A stretch of 64,000 bases of DNA from Gordonia rubripertincta (GCF_038024875.1 NZ_CP136136.1:3844001-3908000); one strand, 5' to 3'; counted from the first letter of the stretch, positions 43,657-52,447 are shown. Notes: a model not told the origin generated them from the letters alone. Program-made: numbers and translations.

Positions 43657-43704
43657 CGAGTTCGCGGTGTCGACCCGCAGCGGCGGGTCGACACCGCGAA
43701 CTCG
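43657..43704. terminator. perfect 22-bp hairpin between convergent genes
   Basis: The arms at 43657-43678 (CGAGTTCGCGGTG...) and 43683-43704 pair perfectly over 22 bp with loop AGCG. It is symmetric, so it can stop transcription from the secreted hydrolase (+) and the thiolase-like gene (-). Confidence 0.8.
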
Positions 43705-43719
43705 TTCGGACCGTCTCGT

Positions 43720-44904
43720 TCAGGCGTCGAGGGTCAAGAGCATCGACCCTGCCTCGGGTCCGCCACCGATCCCGACGGCAGCCACCGACACGTCCTTCTT
43801 GATCTGCCGGTCTCCGGCCTCACGCCATAGTTGCGTGCAGGCTTCATGGAGGAACCCGTACCCGTGGAGCCGACCGGCCGACAGCTGCCCCCCGTGCGGG
43901 TTGATCGGCAGCGTCCCGTCGAGCGCGTAATGGCCTTCCTCATCGAGGAACTGCCCCACCTTGCCATGGTCAGCGAATCCGAGTGCCTCGATCCACTGCG
44001 AACACAGGTAACTGAATCCGTCGTAGAGGGTCGCGAAGTCGACATCGGCAGGTGTGAGGTCGGTGCTGTCCCACATCGACGCGGCGGCGTCATGGGCTGC
44101 CATCGTGGTGAAGTCGGTCCGCTGATCCCAGGTGTGGCGTTCGTAGAGCGCTGCGCCTGCGGCCTCGATCGTGATCGGAGGGTGTGGAAGTCCGGCGGTT
44201 TCCTCTCGCCGCGACAAGATGATGGCGGTGGCGCCGTCGCACGGCACATCGCAGTCATACAGCCCCATCGGAGTCGAGATCATCCGGGCGCTCAGATAGT
44301 CGTCCATCGTCATCGGAGTGCGGTAGATCGCATTCGGGTTCAGCCCGGCGTTGCGCCGGGCATTGATCACGAGCTTTCCGAGTTGCTCGCGCGTCAAACC
44401 GAATTCGTACATGTAGCGTTGCGCGTACATGCCGATCCAGTTGGCAGGCGACGCCGCGCCGAACGGCAGCCGGAACTCGGCATGACCCGAGGCCCGGGTA
44501 GCTTTCTGTGTCAACGCCGCCGCGCGTCCCGACGCCTGCGCAGTGGCCTCCCACACTGATCGGAAGCAGAGCACGTGTTTCGCCCGTCCGGACGCGATTG
44601 CTGCCGCAGCGTCGAGGAGCGTGCCGATCTGCCCGGAGGTCTCCACACCACTGACGTGCCACGTCGTCTTGAGGCCGAAGGCATCGCGAACGTCGTGGGT
44701 CGTCGCGCCGACGAACCCGCCCTCGGCCGCCACCGGACCCGGATAGCTGGCGACACCATCGATGTCGTCGAAAGACAAGCCGGCATGGGCAACGGCCCGT
44801 TCAGTCGCCTCGAGTGCGAGGTCGATACCCGAGCGGCCGATGCGCCTGCCGATCTGAGACTGACCGATCCCGGTGATGACTGCCTTGTCGTCGACGAATG
44901 TCAT
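43720..44904 (-). CDS. thiolase-superfamily (lipid-transfer-like) protein without nucleophile Cys
   Basis: 394 residues: MTFVDDKAVITGIGQSQIGR, FDDIDGVASYPGPVA, VDFATLYDGFSYLCSQWIEAL and GTLPINPHGGQLSAGRLHGYGF. The nucleophile position reads VSGVETSGQIG, with no Cys. It belongs with SCP-x/Ltp-type enzymes that work as retro-aldolases with an OB-fold partner, which is encoded immediately upstream with a 4-base overlap. The pair is therefore a second thiolase/OB-fold module beside the one at 18.7-20.3 kb. Confidence 0.87.
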   Translation of the reverse strand: MTFVDDKAVITGIGQSQIGRRIGRSGIDLALEATERAVAHAGLSFDDIDGVASYPGPVAAEGGFVGATTHDVRDAFGLKTTWHVSGVETSGQIGTLLDAAAAIASGRAKHVLCFRSVWEATAQASGRAAALTQKATRASGHAEFRLPFGAASPANWIGMYAQRYMYEFGLTREQLGKLVINARRNAGLNPNAIYRTPMTMDDYLSARMISTPMGLYDCDVPCDGATAIILSRREETAGLPHPPITIEAAGAALYERHTWDQRTDFTTMAAHDAAASMWDSTDLTPADVDFATLYDGFSYLCSQWIEALGFADHGKVGQFLDEEGHYALDGTLPINPHGGQLSAGRLHGYGFLHEACTQLWREAGDRQIKKDVSVAAVGIGGGPEAGSMLLTLDA

Positions 44905-45314
44905 GCCGCCACCGGCCTGAAAAATGGCAGGGCCACGTCGTCATGTTCTTCGAACACGACCTCGACCGCCATACCGATCTCGACTGCGTCGACATCGATG
45001 CCGACGATGCAAGTGGTCAGGCGGACATCTGGTTGGTCGTCGAGTTCGACCACGGCGATCACGTACGGGGGCGGGAACGCCGGGAACCACGGGTGGTGAT
45101 TGACGGTGAACGACGAGATCCGGGCGCGTCCAGATGCCGCCTCGGGACCGACGTTGCGGCTTCGACAGCGCCAGCACGCACCCACCGGTGGATGAATCCA
45201 GCCCCGGCACTCCTGGCATCGGTAGATGCGGAGCTCTCCTTCGAAACCGCCGGTCCAGAAGGCCTGCGATTCCGGCGTCACCTCCGGAAGCATCCGGCCC
45301 GTGTCAATCGACAT
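44901..45314 (-). CDS. Zn-ribbon OB-fold protein (DUF35 type), partner of the adjacent thiolase-like protein
   Basis: 137 residues from the ATG at 45314. The zinc ribbon is CQEC...CWRC (about residues 34-51), followed by the OB-fold strands SGRARISSFTVNHHPWFPAFPPPYVIAVVELDDQPDVRLTT. The open frame extends to 45521 but the added residues do not resemble the family. The stop overlaps the start of the thiolase-like gene. Confidence 0.86.
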   Translation of the reverse strand: MSIDTGRMLPEVTPESQAFWTGGFEGELRIYRCQECRGWIHPPVGACWRCRSRNVGPEAASGRARISSFTVNHHPWFPAFPPPYVIAVVELDDQPDVRLTTCIVGIDVDAVEIGMAVEVVFEEHDDVALPFFRPVAA

Positions 45315-45624
45315 CCTGTATTTCCTTCCGAGAACCACCGTTGCCGCGGTGGTGCAAACGTGGTGCCGGACGTGACGCCGGTCACGGCTACTGAGGCTAC
45401 CACTTCGTGGGCATATCGTCAGATACCAATCTCGCGCAATCACACCCCTTGCATCTACGTCATCTGCATTAGCGGCCCTAACTGGGAATAGCTCCGTGTC
45501 AGCGGTCGTGATCCGCGCCACAAATTGCGATCGATTTCATGTACATTCAGTCAGATATTGGTCGATGGGCCTAGGCGACACTCGCTCGCGGTCCGTCGAG
45601 ATCTGGACCGAAAGGAACAATGCC
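45315..45624. other. 310-base divergent intergenic region
   Basis: I see no gene here. It holds two related elements, GTCAGATACCAAT (45418-45430) and GTCAGATATTGGTC (45550-45563). Both contain a TCAGA half-site, the second with the CCAAT part inverted. They might be regulator sites for the divergent OB-fold (-) and CoA-transferase (+) operons, but neither matches the N4-spaced operator. Confidence 0.4.
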
Positions 45625-46839
45625 GTGGTTGGTGTGATGAATGGAATTCGTGTCGTCGAGGTAGCGGCGTGGACGTACGTGCCCGTCGCGGGGGCGATCC
45701 TCGCCGAGTGGGGCGCCGACGTGCTCAAGATCGAGCACCCCGAATCGGGCGATCCTCAGCGTGGGCTGGTCACCTCTGGCCTGATCCCCGCCGGCGGCGT
45801 CAACCACATGTTCGAGCTCCCCAACCGTGGCAAGCGCAGTGTCGCACTGGACCTGAAGTCGGAGCAGGGTCGCGATCTGCTGATGAAGCTGGTTGCCACC
45901 GCGGACGTCTTCCTCACCAACTTTCGTCCGGACGCTCGGAAGAAGTTGCGCATCGACGTCGAGGACGTTCGCGCCGTGAACGACAAGATCGTGTACGTCC
46001 GCGGGTCTTCCACCGGCCAGCGCGGCGATGAAGCCAACCGCGGCGGGTACGACATGACATCCTTCTGGAGTCGCGGTGGCGCCGCCGACAATGTCAGCCC
46101 AGACGAGCTCGACTACCGACTCACCATGCCCGGCCCCGCATTCGGTGATGTGCTGGGCGGGCTCACCATCGCCGGCGCCGTATCCACCGCATTGCTGCAT
46201 CGCGAGCGAACGGGTGAGGCTCTCACGGTCGACAGCTCGTTGCTGGCAATGGGCGCCTGGGCGATGGGCGCAACCATTGCGGGCGCCAACGCTTTCGACA
46301 TGGAGCGTTACCCCAAGCACACACCGTCGACGGCGGCGAATCCACTTGTCAACATCTACAAGACCTCGGACGACCGCTTCATCTCGTTGGTCATGCTCGA
46401 GTCCGACCGATTCTGGCCCGAGTTGGTCACCGCACTGGGCATTCCGGAGATGATCACCGATCCTCGATTCGAAAGTCACAAGAAGCGAGGCGAAAACCGT
46501 CTCGAAGCCATCGAGGTCCTCAACAACGCCTTCGGCAAGCGGACCCTCGAAGAATGGAAGAAGGAGCTCGCCCACATCGACGGGTCGTGGTGTGTCGTAC
46601 AGACACCTCGGGAGGTGGTCACCGACCCGCAGGTCCTCGCCAACGGGTACATCTCCGACGTGACCGACTCGAACGGCGTGGACTTCAAGCTCGTCAATAC
46701 CCCGATCCAGTTCAACGAAGTGCCCAACGAGCTGACCCGCGCTCCCGATCACGGTGAACATACCGACGCCGTCCTCGAAGAGTTGGGGCTGACGATGGAC
46801 GAGATCATCGATTACAAGGTCAGCGGCGCGATCCTGTAG
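45625..46839 (+). CDS. family III CoA-transferase (CaiB/BaiF)
   Basis: 404 residues from the GTG at 45625, eight bases after AAAGGA (GTG 45634 and ATG 45637 are alternatives). It has VEVAAWTYVPVAGAILAEWGADVLKIEHP, NRGKRSVALDLKSEQGRDLLMKLV, and the catalytic Asp in PAFGDVLGGLTIAGA. GEHTDAVLEELGLTMDEI closes it. It moves CoA from one acyl-CoA to a free acid, or acts as a 2-methylacyl-CoA racemase-type isomerase. Stand-alone gene followed by a strong terminator. Confidence 0.9.
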   Translation: MVGVMNGIRVVEVAAWTYVPVAGAILAEWGADVLKIEHPESGDPQRGLVTSGLIPAGGVNHMFELPNRGKRSVALDLKSEQGRDLLMKLVATADVFLTNFRPDARKKLRIDVEDVRAVNDKIVYVRGSSTGQRGDEANRGGYDMTSFWSRGGAADNVSPDELDYRLTMPGPAFGDVLGGLTIAGAVSTALLHRERTGEALTVDSSLLAMGAWAMGATIAGANAFDMERYPKHTPSTAANPLVNIYKTSDDRFISLVMLESDRFWPELVTALGIPEMITDPRFESHKKRGENRLEAIEVLNNAFGKRTLEEWKKELAHIDGSWCVVQTPREVVTDPQVLANGYISDVTDSNGVDFKLVNTPIQFNEVPNELTRAPDHGEHTDAVLEELGLTMDEIIDYKVSGAIL

Positions 46840-46848
46840 GCAGCGGAC

Positions 46849-46896
46849 AATCTGAGAGCGGGAGTGCACCGAACGGTGCACTCCCGCTCTCAGATT
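46849..46896. terminator. perfect 22-bp hairpin between convergent genes
   Basis: The arms at 46849-46870 (AATCTGAGAGCGG...) and 46875-46896 pair perfectly over 22 bp with loop GAAC. It separates the CoA-transferase (+) from the alcohol dehydrogenase (-). Confidence 0.8.
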
Positions 46897-46967
46897 CGGT
46901 TCCTGCTCGACGGGCGCCGTCGGCGATGGCCGTGCCCGGTGACGTTCACCGGGCACACTCGGGTGGA

Positions 46968-48137
46968 TCAGACTCCTGCGGTAGCGCTTTCCAGCGCAGC
47001 CGCGCCGTCCGCGTCGGCCGCCGGGTACCGGAGGATGCCACGGACGTTCTTGCCGGCACGCATGTCGTCGTACCCGTCGTTGACACCCTCGAGCGGGTAG
47101 CTACAGGTGACCATCGCATCGAGGTCGACGAATCCACCGCTCCACAGCTCCAAGATCTTGGGGATGTCGGCGCGCGGGTTGGCCGAACCGTACAGGCTGC
47201 CCACGATCTGCTTTTCCTGCAGGGTCAGGTCCATCAGGTTCACCGACACCTCGCGTTCGAGCATCGGATGAATGTTGGTGACAACGAGACGTCCGCGTTT
47301 GGCAGTCATCGCCAAAGCCTTTGCGATCAAACGACCTTCGCCCACACCCATGGCGCAGATGAACTTGTCGGCGCCCCGGTGCCAGGTGGCCTCGGCAACC
47401 ACCGCGGGTGCTTCGTCCCACGATTTCGCCACGTGAGTGGCGCCCATGGACAGGGCGATCTCTTGCTTGTGCTCCGACGGATCGATCACCGTGATCGTGC
47501 GGGCGCCCGACAGCTTCGCGCCCTGGACCGCCGCGGCGCCGATGCCGCCGACGCCCGCGACGACCACGTTCTCCCCGGGCTGAACGTCGGCGGTGTACAC
47601 CGACGAACCCCACCCGGTGATGAACCCGCAACCGAGTAGACACGCACGATCAAGGGGATGGTGCGGTTCGATCTTGATGCAACTCGCCTCGTTGACCACG
47701 GTGTGGTGAGCGAAGGAGCCCACCCCACAGGCGAGCGCGAGGTCCTCTCCTGCAATGTGGTGGCGTGCCGTGTCGTCCTGGATCTGGTTGCCACTGTATA
47801 TTTTTGCCCCCAGGTCACACAGGCTCTGATGGCCGTTGGAACAAGAGGGGCATCGCCCACACGACGGAATGAATCCGAAGACAACGTGATCACCGGGCTG
47901 GAGCCACGACACATGAGAGCCGACCTGCTTCACCACACCCGCGCCCTCGTGCCCGCCGATGCAGGGCAGCCTGAAAGGCATGTCGCCGGTAACGATGTGC
48001 TCGTCGGAATGACACATGCCCGAGGCATGCAGTTCGACCAGAACCTCTTGTTCTTTCGGCGCATCGAGTTCGATTGTCTCGATCTGCCATGCAGCATTGC
48101 GCTCCCACAGGACCGCCGCCTTGGTCTCCATAATCAT
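46968..48137 (-). CDS. NDMA-dependent (mycofactocin-associated) zinc alcohol dehydrogenase
   Basis: 389 residues. The catalytic zinc site is CHSDEH with the family GHEGAG motif; the structural zinc loop is CGRCPSCSNGHQSLC; the nucleotide site is VVVAGVGGIGAAAVQGAKLSGA. The whole pattern (METKAAVLWERNAAWQIETIELDAPKEQEVLVEL ...) matches actinobacterial alcohol dehydrogenases assayed with nitrosodimethylaniline, a group tied to mycofactocin as physiological electron carrier. It oxidises a primary alcohol to the aldehyde, the natural substrate for the aldehyde dehydrogenase encoded just upstream. The start is 48137 or 48131. Confidence 0.88.
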   Translation of the reverse strand: MIMETKAAVLWERNAAWQIETIELDAPKEQEVLVELHASGMCHSDEHIVTGDMPFRLPCIGGHEGAGVVKQVGSHVSWLQPGDHVVFGFIPSCGRCPSCSNGHQSLCDLGAKIYSGNQIQDDTARHHIAGEDLALACGVGSFAHHTVVNEASCIKIEPHHPLDRACLLGCGFITGWGSSVYTADVQPGENVVVAGVGGIGAAAVQGAKLSGARTITVIDPSEHKQEIALSMGATHVAKSWDEAPAVVAEATWHRGADKFICAMGVGEGRLIAKALAMTAKRGRLVVTNIHPMLEREVSVNLMDLTLQEKQIVGSLYGSANPRADIPKILELWSGGFVDLDAMVTCSYPLEGVNDGYDDMRAGKNVRGILRYPAADADGAAALESATAGV

Positions 48138-48154
48138 CGTCCTTCCACACTGGT

Positions 48155-48171
48155 TCTGACGAGACGTCAGA
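48155..48171. promoter_or_regulatory. palindrome TCTGACG-N3-CGTCAGA before the alcohol dehydrogenase gene
   Basis: Perfect 7-bp arms with 3 bases between, overlapping the stop of the aldehyde dehydrogenase. The TCTGAC half-site is that of the window's operator but the spacing differs, so it could be a variant site or a small hairpin. Confidence 0.45.
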
Positions 48172-49603
48172 GAATGATCGATTGCGACTCGAGATACGTC
48201 GCGATGCCTTCTGGCCCGCCCTCACGGCCGATCCCAGACTTCTTGAAGCCACCGAATGGACTCCCGAAGTCCAGGGGTGCAGGCGAATTCACCGATACTG
48301 AACCGGTCTGCATACGAGCGGCGACATCGGCCGCCCGGACGGGATCAGCCGACCAGACCGCCCCCGCCAGGCCGTACTCGGAATCGTTGGCCACAGCAAC
48401 CGCTTCGTCGTCCCCGTCATAAGCGATGACGACGGCAACCGGGCCGAACAGCTCGTCACGGGCGATCGCCATGTCGTTGTCCACGTCGGCGAGCACTGTT
48501 GGATTCACGTATGCCCCACCGTCGAGCCCGTCGGGCCGCGTGCCTCCTGCGACCACACGGGCGCCTGCCTCGATCGCGCCGGACACCGCCGCCTCGATCC
48601 GGTCTCGGGCCGTCGTATTGATGACGGGGCCGACCTCGGTCTCCCGCTCTGTCGGATCTCCGACGCGCATCGCCGCCACGGCCGCGGCAAATGGTTCAAG
48701 GATTTCGTCGTAGCGACTGCGCGGCAGAAGAATACGCGTCTGCGCTGCGCAGATCTGTCCGTTGTTCGCCATGACGCCGGTGACCAAACCCTTGATGAGT
48801 TTGGCATCGACGACAACGTCGTCGAGAACAATGGCGGCCGATTTTCCGCCGAGCTCGAGCGTCACACGGCGGATGTCTCGTGCACACGCCGCTCCGATCC
48901 GCTTTCCGGCGCCGGTGGATCCGGTGAAGCTGACCTTGTCGACACCAGGATGCTCGACCAAGGCCTCTCCGGTGGCGATGCCACCGGAGACGATGTTGAC
49001 CACACCCGCCGGGATACCGGCTTCCTCGATGCACTCACTGAGCATCGACAGACCCAGCGGCGCCTCGGGGGATGGTTTGAGGACGATCGCACACCCCGCC
49101 GCCAGCGCCGGCGCCATCTTCAGTGCCGCGGTGAACAGCGGAGCGTTCCATGGCACGATCGCTGCGACAACGCCCACCGGAACACGTCGCACCAGCACCT
49201 CCCCACCGATCAGCGATGGACGCTTGGCCTCGAACTCGTAATCCACCGCAATTGCGGCGCACGAACGGTATACACCGAGGGCAGTGGCCAACTGCCCGAA
49301 CGGTGTCCACTTGCGCGGCGAGCCGACCTCGGCGGAGATGAGGTCGGCGAAGACCTCGGTCCTGGATTCGATTGCGTCGGCCAACGCGGAGATCGCCGCC
49401 GCACGCTCCGCCGGACTCCAATTCCGCCACGGCCCGTGATCAAGAGCCGCCCGAGCGGAGTCGACGGCGACACCGACGTCGGCCGTGCTCGCCTCACTGA
49501 CGCGACCGAGCACCACGCCGGAGGCCGGCGAACGGACCTCGATGCGTGGCCCCGACGTCGGGCTCCATTTGCCGGCGACATACATGCCTTCGTATTCGTA
49601 CAC
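48167..49603 (-). CDS. aldehyde dehydrogenase family protein
   Basis: 478 residues from the GTG at 49603 (VYEYEGMYVAGKW), preceded by AAAGG. It has VPWNAPL (catalytic Asn), IVLKPSPEAPLG, FTGSTGAGKRI, ELGGKSAAIV (Glu) and the nucleophile Cys in NNGQICAAQT, and ends FKKSGIGREGGPEGIATYLE. It oxidises the aldehyde from the alcohol dehydrogenase downstream in the same operon. An operator copy lies upstream at 49676. Confidence 0.88.
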   Translation of the reverse strand: MYEYEGMYVAGKWSPTSGPRIEVRSPASGVVLGRVSEASTADVGVAVDSARAALDHGPWRNWSPAERAAAISALADAIESRTEVFADLISAEVGSPRKWTPFGQLATALGVYRSCAAIAVDYEFEAKRPSLIGGEVLVRRVPVGVVAAIVPWNAPLFTAALKMAPALAAGCAIVLKPSPEAPLGLSMLSECIEEAGIPAGVVNIVSGGIATGEALVEHPGVDKVSFTGSTGAGKRIGAACARDIRRVTLELGGKSAAIVLDDVVVDAKLIKGLVTGVMANNGQICAAQTRILLPRSRYDEILEPFAAAVAAMRVGDPTERETEVGPVINTTARDRIEAAVSGAIEAGARVVAGGTRPDGLDGGAYVNPTVLADVDNDMAIARDELFGPVAVVIAYDGDDEAVAVANDSEYGLAGAVWSADPVRAADVAARMQTGSVSVNSPAPLDFGSPFGGFKKSGIGREGGPEGIATYLESQSIIL

Positions 49604-49675
49604 GGGCAACCTTTCATCCTTCTCCGCGAGCGTCGGGGCCAAGGTGCAGCGGCCGCCCATCGAAATCGACTCAAT

Positions 49676-49693
49676 TCTGGCAGTAATGTCACT
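49676..49693. promoter_or_regulatory. operator TCTGGCA-N4-TGTCACT upstream of the aldehyde/alcohol dehydrogenase operon
   Basis: TCTGGCA-GTAA-TGTCACT, 72 bases before the aldehyde dehydrogenase start on the minus strand. It has one mismatch to the consensus. Confidence 0.68.
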
Positions 49694-49719
49694 CTAGGGC
49701 AAGGTGCCGCCCCAGCGGT

Positions 49720-50781
49720 TCAGCCGAAGAGTGGGCCGAGCTGATCGGGCGTGCTGCCGTGGAGGACCAGTTCGTCGGCACCCGCGTCGCGGTAGCTCTC
49801 GAATGTCTTCCAGCAGTCGGCCGCCGACCCCACCGCCGCCGCCGAGCGAATCCATTCGACCGGCAGCGAGGATGCGACATCGGTGAGTTGTTCGCGGGTC
49901 CGAACCGAATCCGCTGCTCCGCGAAGGCCGACCAGATGGGGATGTGCACGCAGCGCGTCGAGGTCCTCGATCGACCACCCGTTGACCTTTGCGAGTTGTT
50001 CGCCGAACTTGGGGATCTGGTAGTAGGTCACCGCACGCGCACCCACCACGGCCATCTCCTCGGCGGGGTCGAGGCCGGATGCGACCACGACCGTCGCATA
50101 GATGCGCACACTGCCGGCCTGTCGACCAGCTTCTTTCTCGGCTTCGCGGACCGAGGTCACCGATCGTGCCACCGCCTCGGGCGTCAGAAACGGGTGCAGC
50201 AACACGCCATCGAAATGTCGCCCGGCGATGCCGAGACCCTTGGGCCCGATTGCCGCGAAGACGAGGGGCGGAACAGGCTGATCGGGAAGGTCGGTGAGAC
50301 GCAGGGATGGGTAATTGCCCGCGGGTCCATCGTATTTGACCTTCTCGCCCCGGCAGAGGCGGCGAAAGAGCTCAGCCGAGTCGATGATTGATGCGTTGGT
50401 GGAAGTCGGTAGCCCCACCGCCTTCCACATCGCGTCGACAGAGCGCCCGATCCCGATCACGATGCGACCGTTGGAAATGGCCTGGGCGGTCATCGCCATC
50501 GACGCGAGCATCGCGGGATGTCGGGACTGGAAGTGCGTGATTCCGGAGGCGATCCTGATCGAGTCGGTGACCTGGCCGATGGCCCCGGCCAGGACCCCGA
50601 AATCCTTCGTGCCCCATCGCTCACTGAGCCACAGTGTGCTCAGCCCGAGCCGCTCCGCTTCCATCGCCTGGCCGATGGCCGGACGCGGATCGGGCACCCG
50701 TCCGGGAAGCGTGTACGCACCCCAGGGCGGGAGAGGCCGGTTGCCCGGCCTTGCCGACCGGAGGCGGCACTTTTTCGGCAT
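49720..50781 (-). CDS. LLM-class F420-type oxidoreductase
   Basis: 353 residues of the luciferase-like fold: WGAYTLPGRVPDPRPAIGQAMEAERLGLSTLWLSERW, IRIASGITHFQSRHPAMLASMAMTAQAISNGRIVIGIGRS and LPPLVFAAIGPKGLGIAGRHFDGVLLHPFLTPE (first residues approximate). This subfamily is predicted to use coenzyme F420. Hydride transfer or oxygenation of a pathway intermediate is likely but the substrate is unknown. The first ~15 residues are basic and variable, so the real start may be slightly further in. Confidence 0.85.
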   Translation of the reverse strand: MPKKCRLRSARPGNRPLPPWGAYTLPGRVPDPRPAIGQAMEAERLGLSTLWLSERWGTKDFGVLAGAIGQVTDSIRIASGITHFQSRHPAMLASMAMTAQAISNGRIVIGIGRSVDAMWKAVGLPTSTNASIIDSAELFRRLCRGEKVKYDGPAGNYPSLRLTDLPDQPVPPLVFAAIGPKGLGIAGRHFDGVLLHPFLTPEAVARSVTSVREAEKEAGRQAGSVRIYATVVVASGLDPAEEMAVVGARAVTYYQIPKFGEQLAKVNGWSIEDLDALRAHPHLVGLRGAADSVRTREQLTDVASSLPVEWIRSAAAVGSAADCWKTFESYRDAGADELVLHGSTPDQLGPLFG

Positions 50782-50811
50782 TGGTGGATTTCCCGTCGGT
50801 CATACCCCTAT

Positions 50812-50830
50812 TCTGACAGTGTTGGTCACT
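50812..50830. promoter_or_regulatory. operator variant TCTGACA-N5-GGTCACT between divergent genes
   Basis: TCTGACA-GTGTT-GGTCACT lies in the 113-base divergent gap between the LLM oxidoreductase (-) and the APH-like kinase (+). The spacer is one base longer than usual. Confidence 0.55.
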
Positions 50831-50894
50831 TTAGGAAAGGGTCTTCGCCGCCGGGTTCTTCGGACGGCGAACCGGGCCCGGGGAAGGCAATCGC

Positions 50895-51998
50895 ATGGTG
50901 TACACACCAACCCGCGGCGAACTCGGGGGCGGAGCCCGCGAGGTCCTCGACTCATGGCTACCCGAGCGCATCGCACCCGACGGCACCGACTTCGAGATCT
51001 CGGACTTCTCGGCTCCCGACGCCGGCTACTCGGGCAAGACCGTGTTCTTCGCCGCACGTTGGACAGACACGACGGGAACCCGGCAGCACACGGATCTGGT
51101 ATTGCGCATGCAGGCGTCGGACCATCAGCTGTTCACCACCCCCGACGCGCCGAGACAGGCCGAGATCATGCAGCGACTCGGCCGTACCGCCGGGATCGCT
51201 GTTCCGGAGATCGTGTGGATCGAACACGACGAATCGGTCCTGGGTGCCCCGTTCTACTTGATGCGTCGCGTCGCGGGCCGCACCCCGTCCGACGTCCCGA
51301 GCTGGCACAAACGCGGGTGGACCGCAGAGCTGTCCGAGTCAGATCGAGAACTTCTGTGCGATAACGCCATACGATCCCTTGTTGCAGTCCACCAAGTCCA
51401 GGACCCGGATGTGCTCGACTACCTGCGCGCTGATCCCGCCACCGGTGACACCGCACTGGCGCGCTACCTCGACAACCTCCGTGGATGGTACGAGTGGGCA
51501 CGTGCCGACCTGGTGGTCGGCTCGCAGATCCTCGCACGCGCATTCGACGTCATCATGACCTGGGCCCCTGACACCAACCGCGAGGGGGTGGTCTGGGGGG
51601 ACGCGCGGGTGGGAAACATGTCCTTCGCCGACGACATGTCGGTCGCCGCACTCTTCGACTGGGAGACTGCCACCACTGGTCCTCCGGAAATCGACCTGGG
51701 GTGGTGGTTGATGTTCGAAGAGTTCCTTTGCGAGGCATTGGGTTTCACCCGCATGCCGGGAGTCCCGGACAGTGACGAGACCGTCCGCCGCTATCTCGAG
51801 TTCGGCGGACGGATCGACGGTGACATCACCTACTACCAACTGGTGGCGGCGTTTGTGTTGTCGCTCATCAATAATCGACTGGCCGTTCTCCTCGCCCGGG
51901 ATGGCCTCGCCGTCGACATCGCACACAGCTACCCCACCACCGTCGTCGCACTCGTCGATAGATACCTCACCGAACTGAGCACCGGAGGAACCAGATGA
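50895..51998 (+). CDS. APH-family phosphotransferase
   Basis: 367 residues. The catalytic loop is VVWGDARVGNMSF (Trp replacing the usual His, Asp and Asn kept) and the metal site is ALFDWETATTGPPEIDLGWWL. SAPDAGYSGKTVFF may be the nucleotide loop. The family phosphorylates hydroxyl groups of small molecules, including hydroxyacyl-CoA in ACAD10/11-like systems. It overlaps the first MaoC-type gene by 4 bases, so a hydroxyacyl or enoyl-CoA substrate is likely. Confidence 0.85.
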   Translation: MVYTPTRGELGGGAREVLDSWLPERIAPDGTDFEISDFSAPDAGYSGKTVFFAARWTDTTGTRQHTDLVLRMQASDHQLFTTPDAPRQAEIMQRLGRTAGIAVPEIVWIEHDESVLGAPFYLMRRVAGRTPSDVPSWHKRGWTAELSESDRELLCDNAIRSLVAVHQVQDPDVLDYLRADPATGDTALARYLDNLRGWYEWARADLVVGSQILARAFDVIMTWAPDTNREGVVWGDARVGNMSFADDMSVAALFDWETATTGPPEIDLGWWLMFEEFLCEALGFTRMPGVPDSDETVRRYLEFGGRIDGDITYYQLVAAFVLSLINNRLAVLLARDGLAVDIAHSYPTTVVALVDRYLTELSTGGTR

Positions 51999-52447
51999 GC
52001 AGTACCACAGATCCAGACGCATCCCCGGTCGGCACCACCGGCCTGCCCTGGGAAATGGTGATCGAACAGGGCAAGATCAGGGAGTTCGCCGCGGCAATGC
52101 AGTCGGACAATCCCGCATACCAGGGTGCGGAGGCCATCATCCCACCCACCTTCTTGGTGAATGCCGCACAGTGGGCGCCGGCCGGAGTGCGGGTCAATGT
52201 CGGTTTCGAGCGAAAGCGACTGCTACACGGCGAGCAGGAGTACGTGTTCAGCGGCCCTCCCCCGAAGGTCGGCGACGTCCTCGTTGCCCAAGAGCGCATC
52301 GTGGACAGATACGAAAAACCCGGCAAACGCGGCGGGCAGATGAGATTTGCGGTGGTCGTCACGGACTACCGCCACCGCAATGGCGATCTCGTCGCCCAGG
52401 CCAAGGCAACCTTCATCGAACGCGCGGCGAAAGAGGCATCGAAATGA
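51995..52447 (+). CDS. MaoC-like dehydratase, N-terminal-type subunit
   Basis: 150 residues with a hotdog fold of the FAS1_DH/HadA type: LPWEMVIEQGKIREFAAAMQSDNPAYQ, PPTFLVNAAQW, GEQEYVFSGPPPKVGDVLVAQERIVDRYEKPGKRGGQMRFAVVVTDYRH. It lacks the hydratase-2 Asp/His motif, which is in the next protein. The two overlap by 4 bases and probably form a heterodimeric (R)-specific enoyl-CoA hydratase, as HadAB or ChsH1-type pairs do. Confidence 0.85.
   Translation: MSSTTDPDASPVGTTGLPWEMVIEQGKIREFAAAMQSDNPAYQGAEAIIPPTFLVNAAQWAPAGVRVNVGFERKRLLHGEQEYVFSGPPPKVGDVLVAQERIVDRYEKPGKRGGQMRFAVVVTDYRHRNGDLVAQAKATFIERAAKEASK

Noticed and set aside
45571..46956. 461-codon minus-strand frame opposite the CoA-transferase
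   Set aside because: It would run through the perfect 22-bp terminator and shows no family signature.
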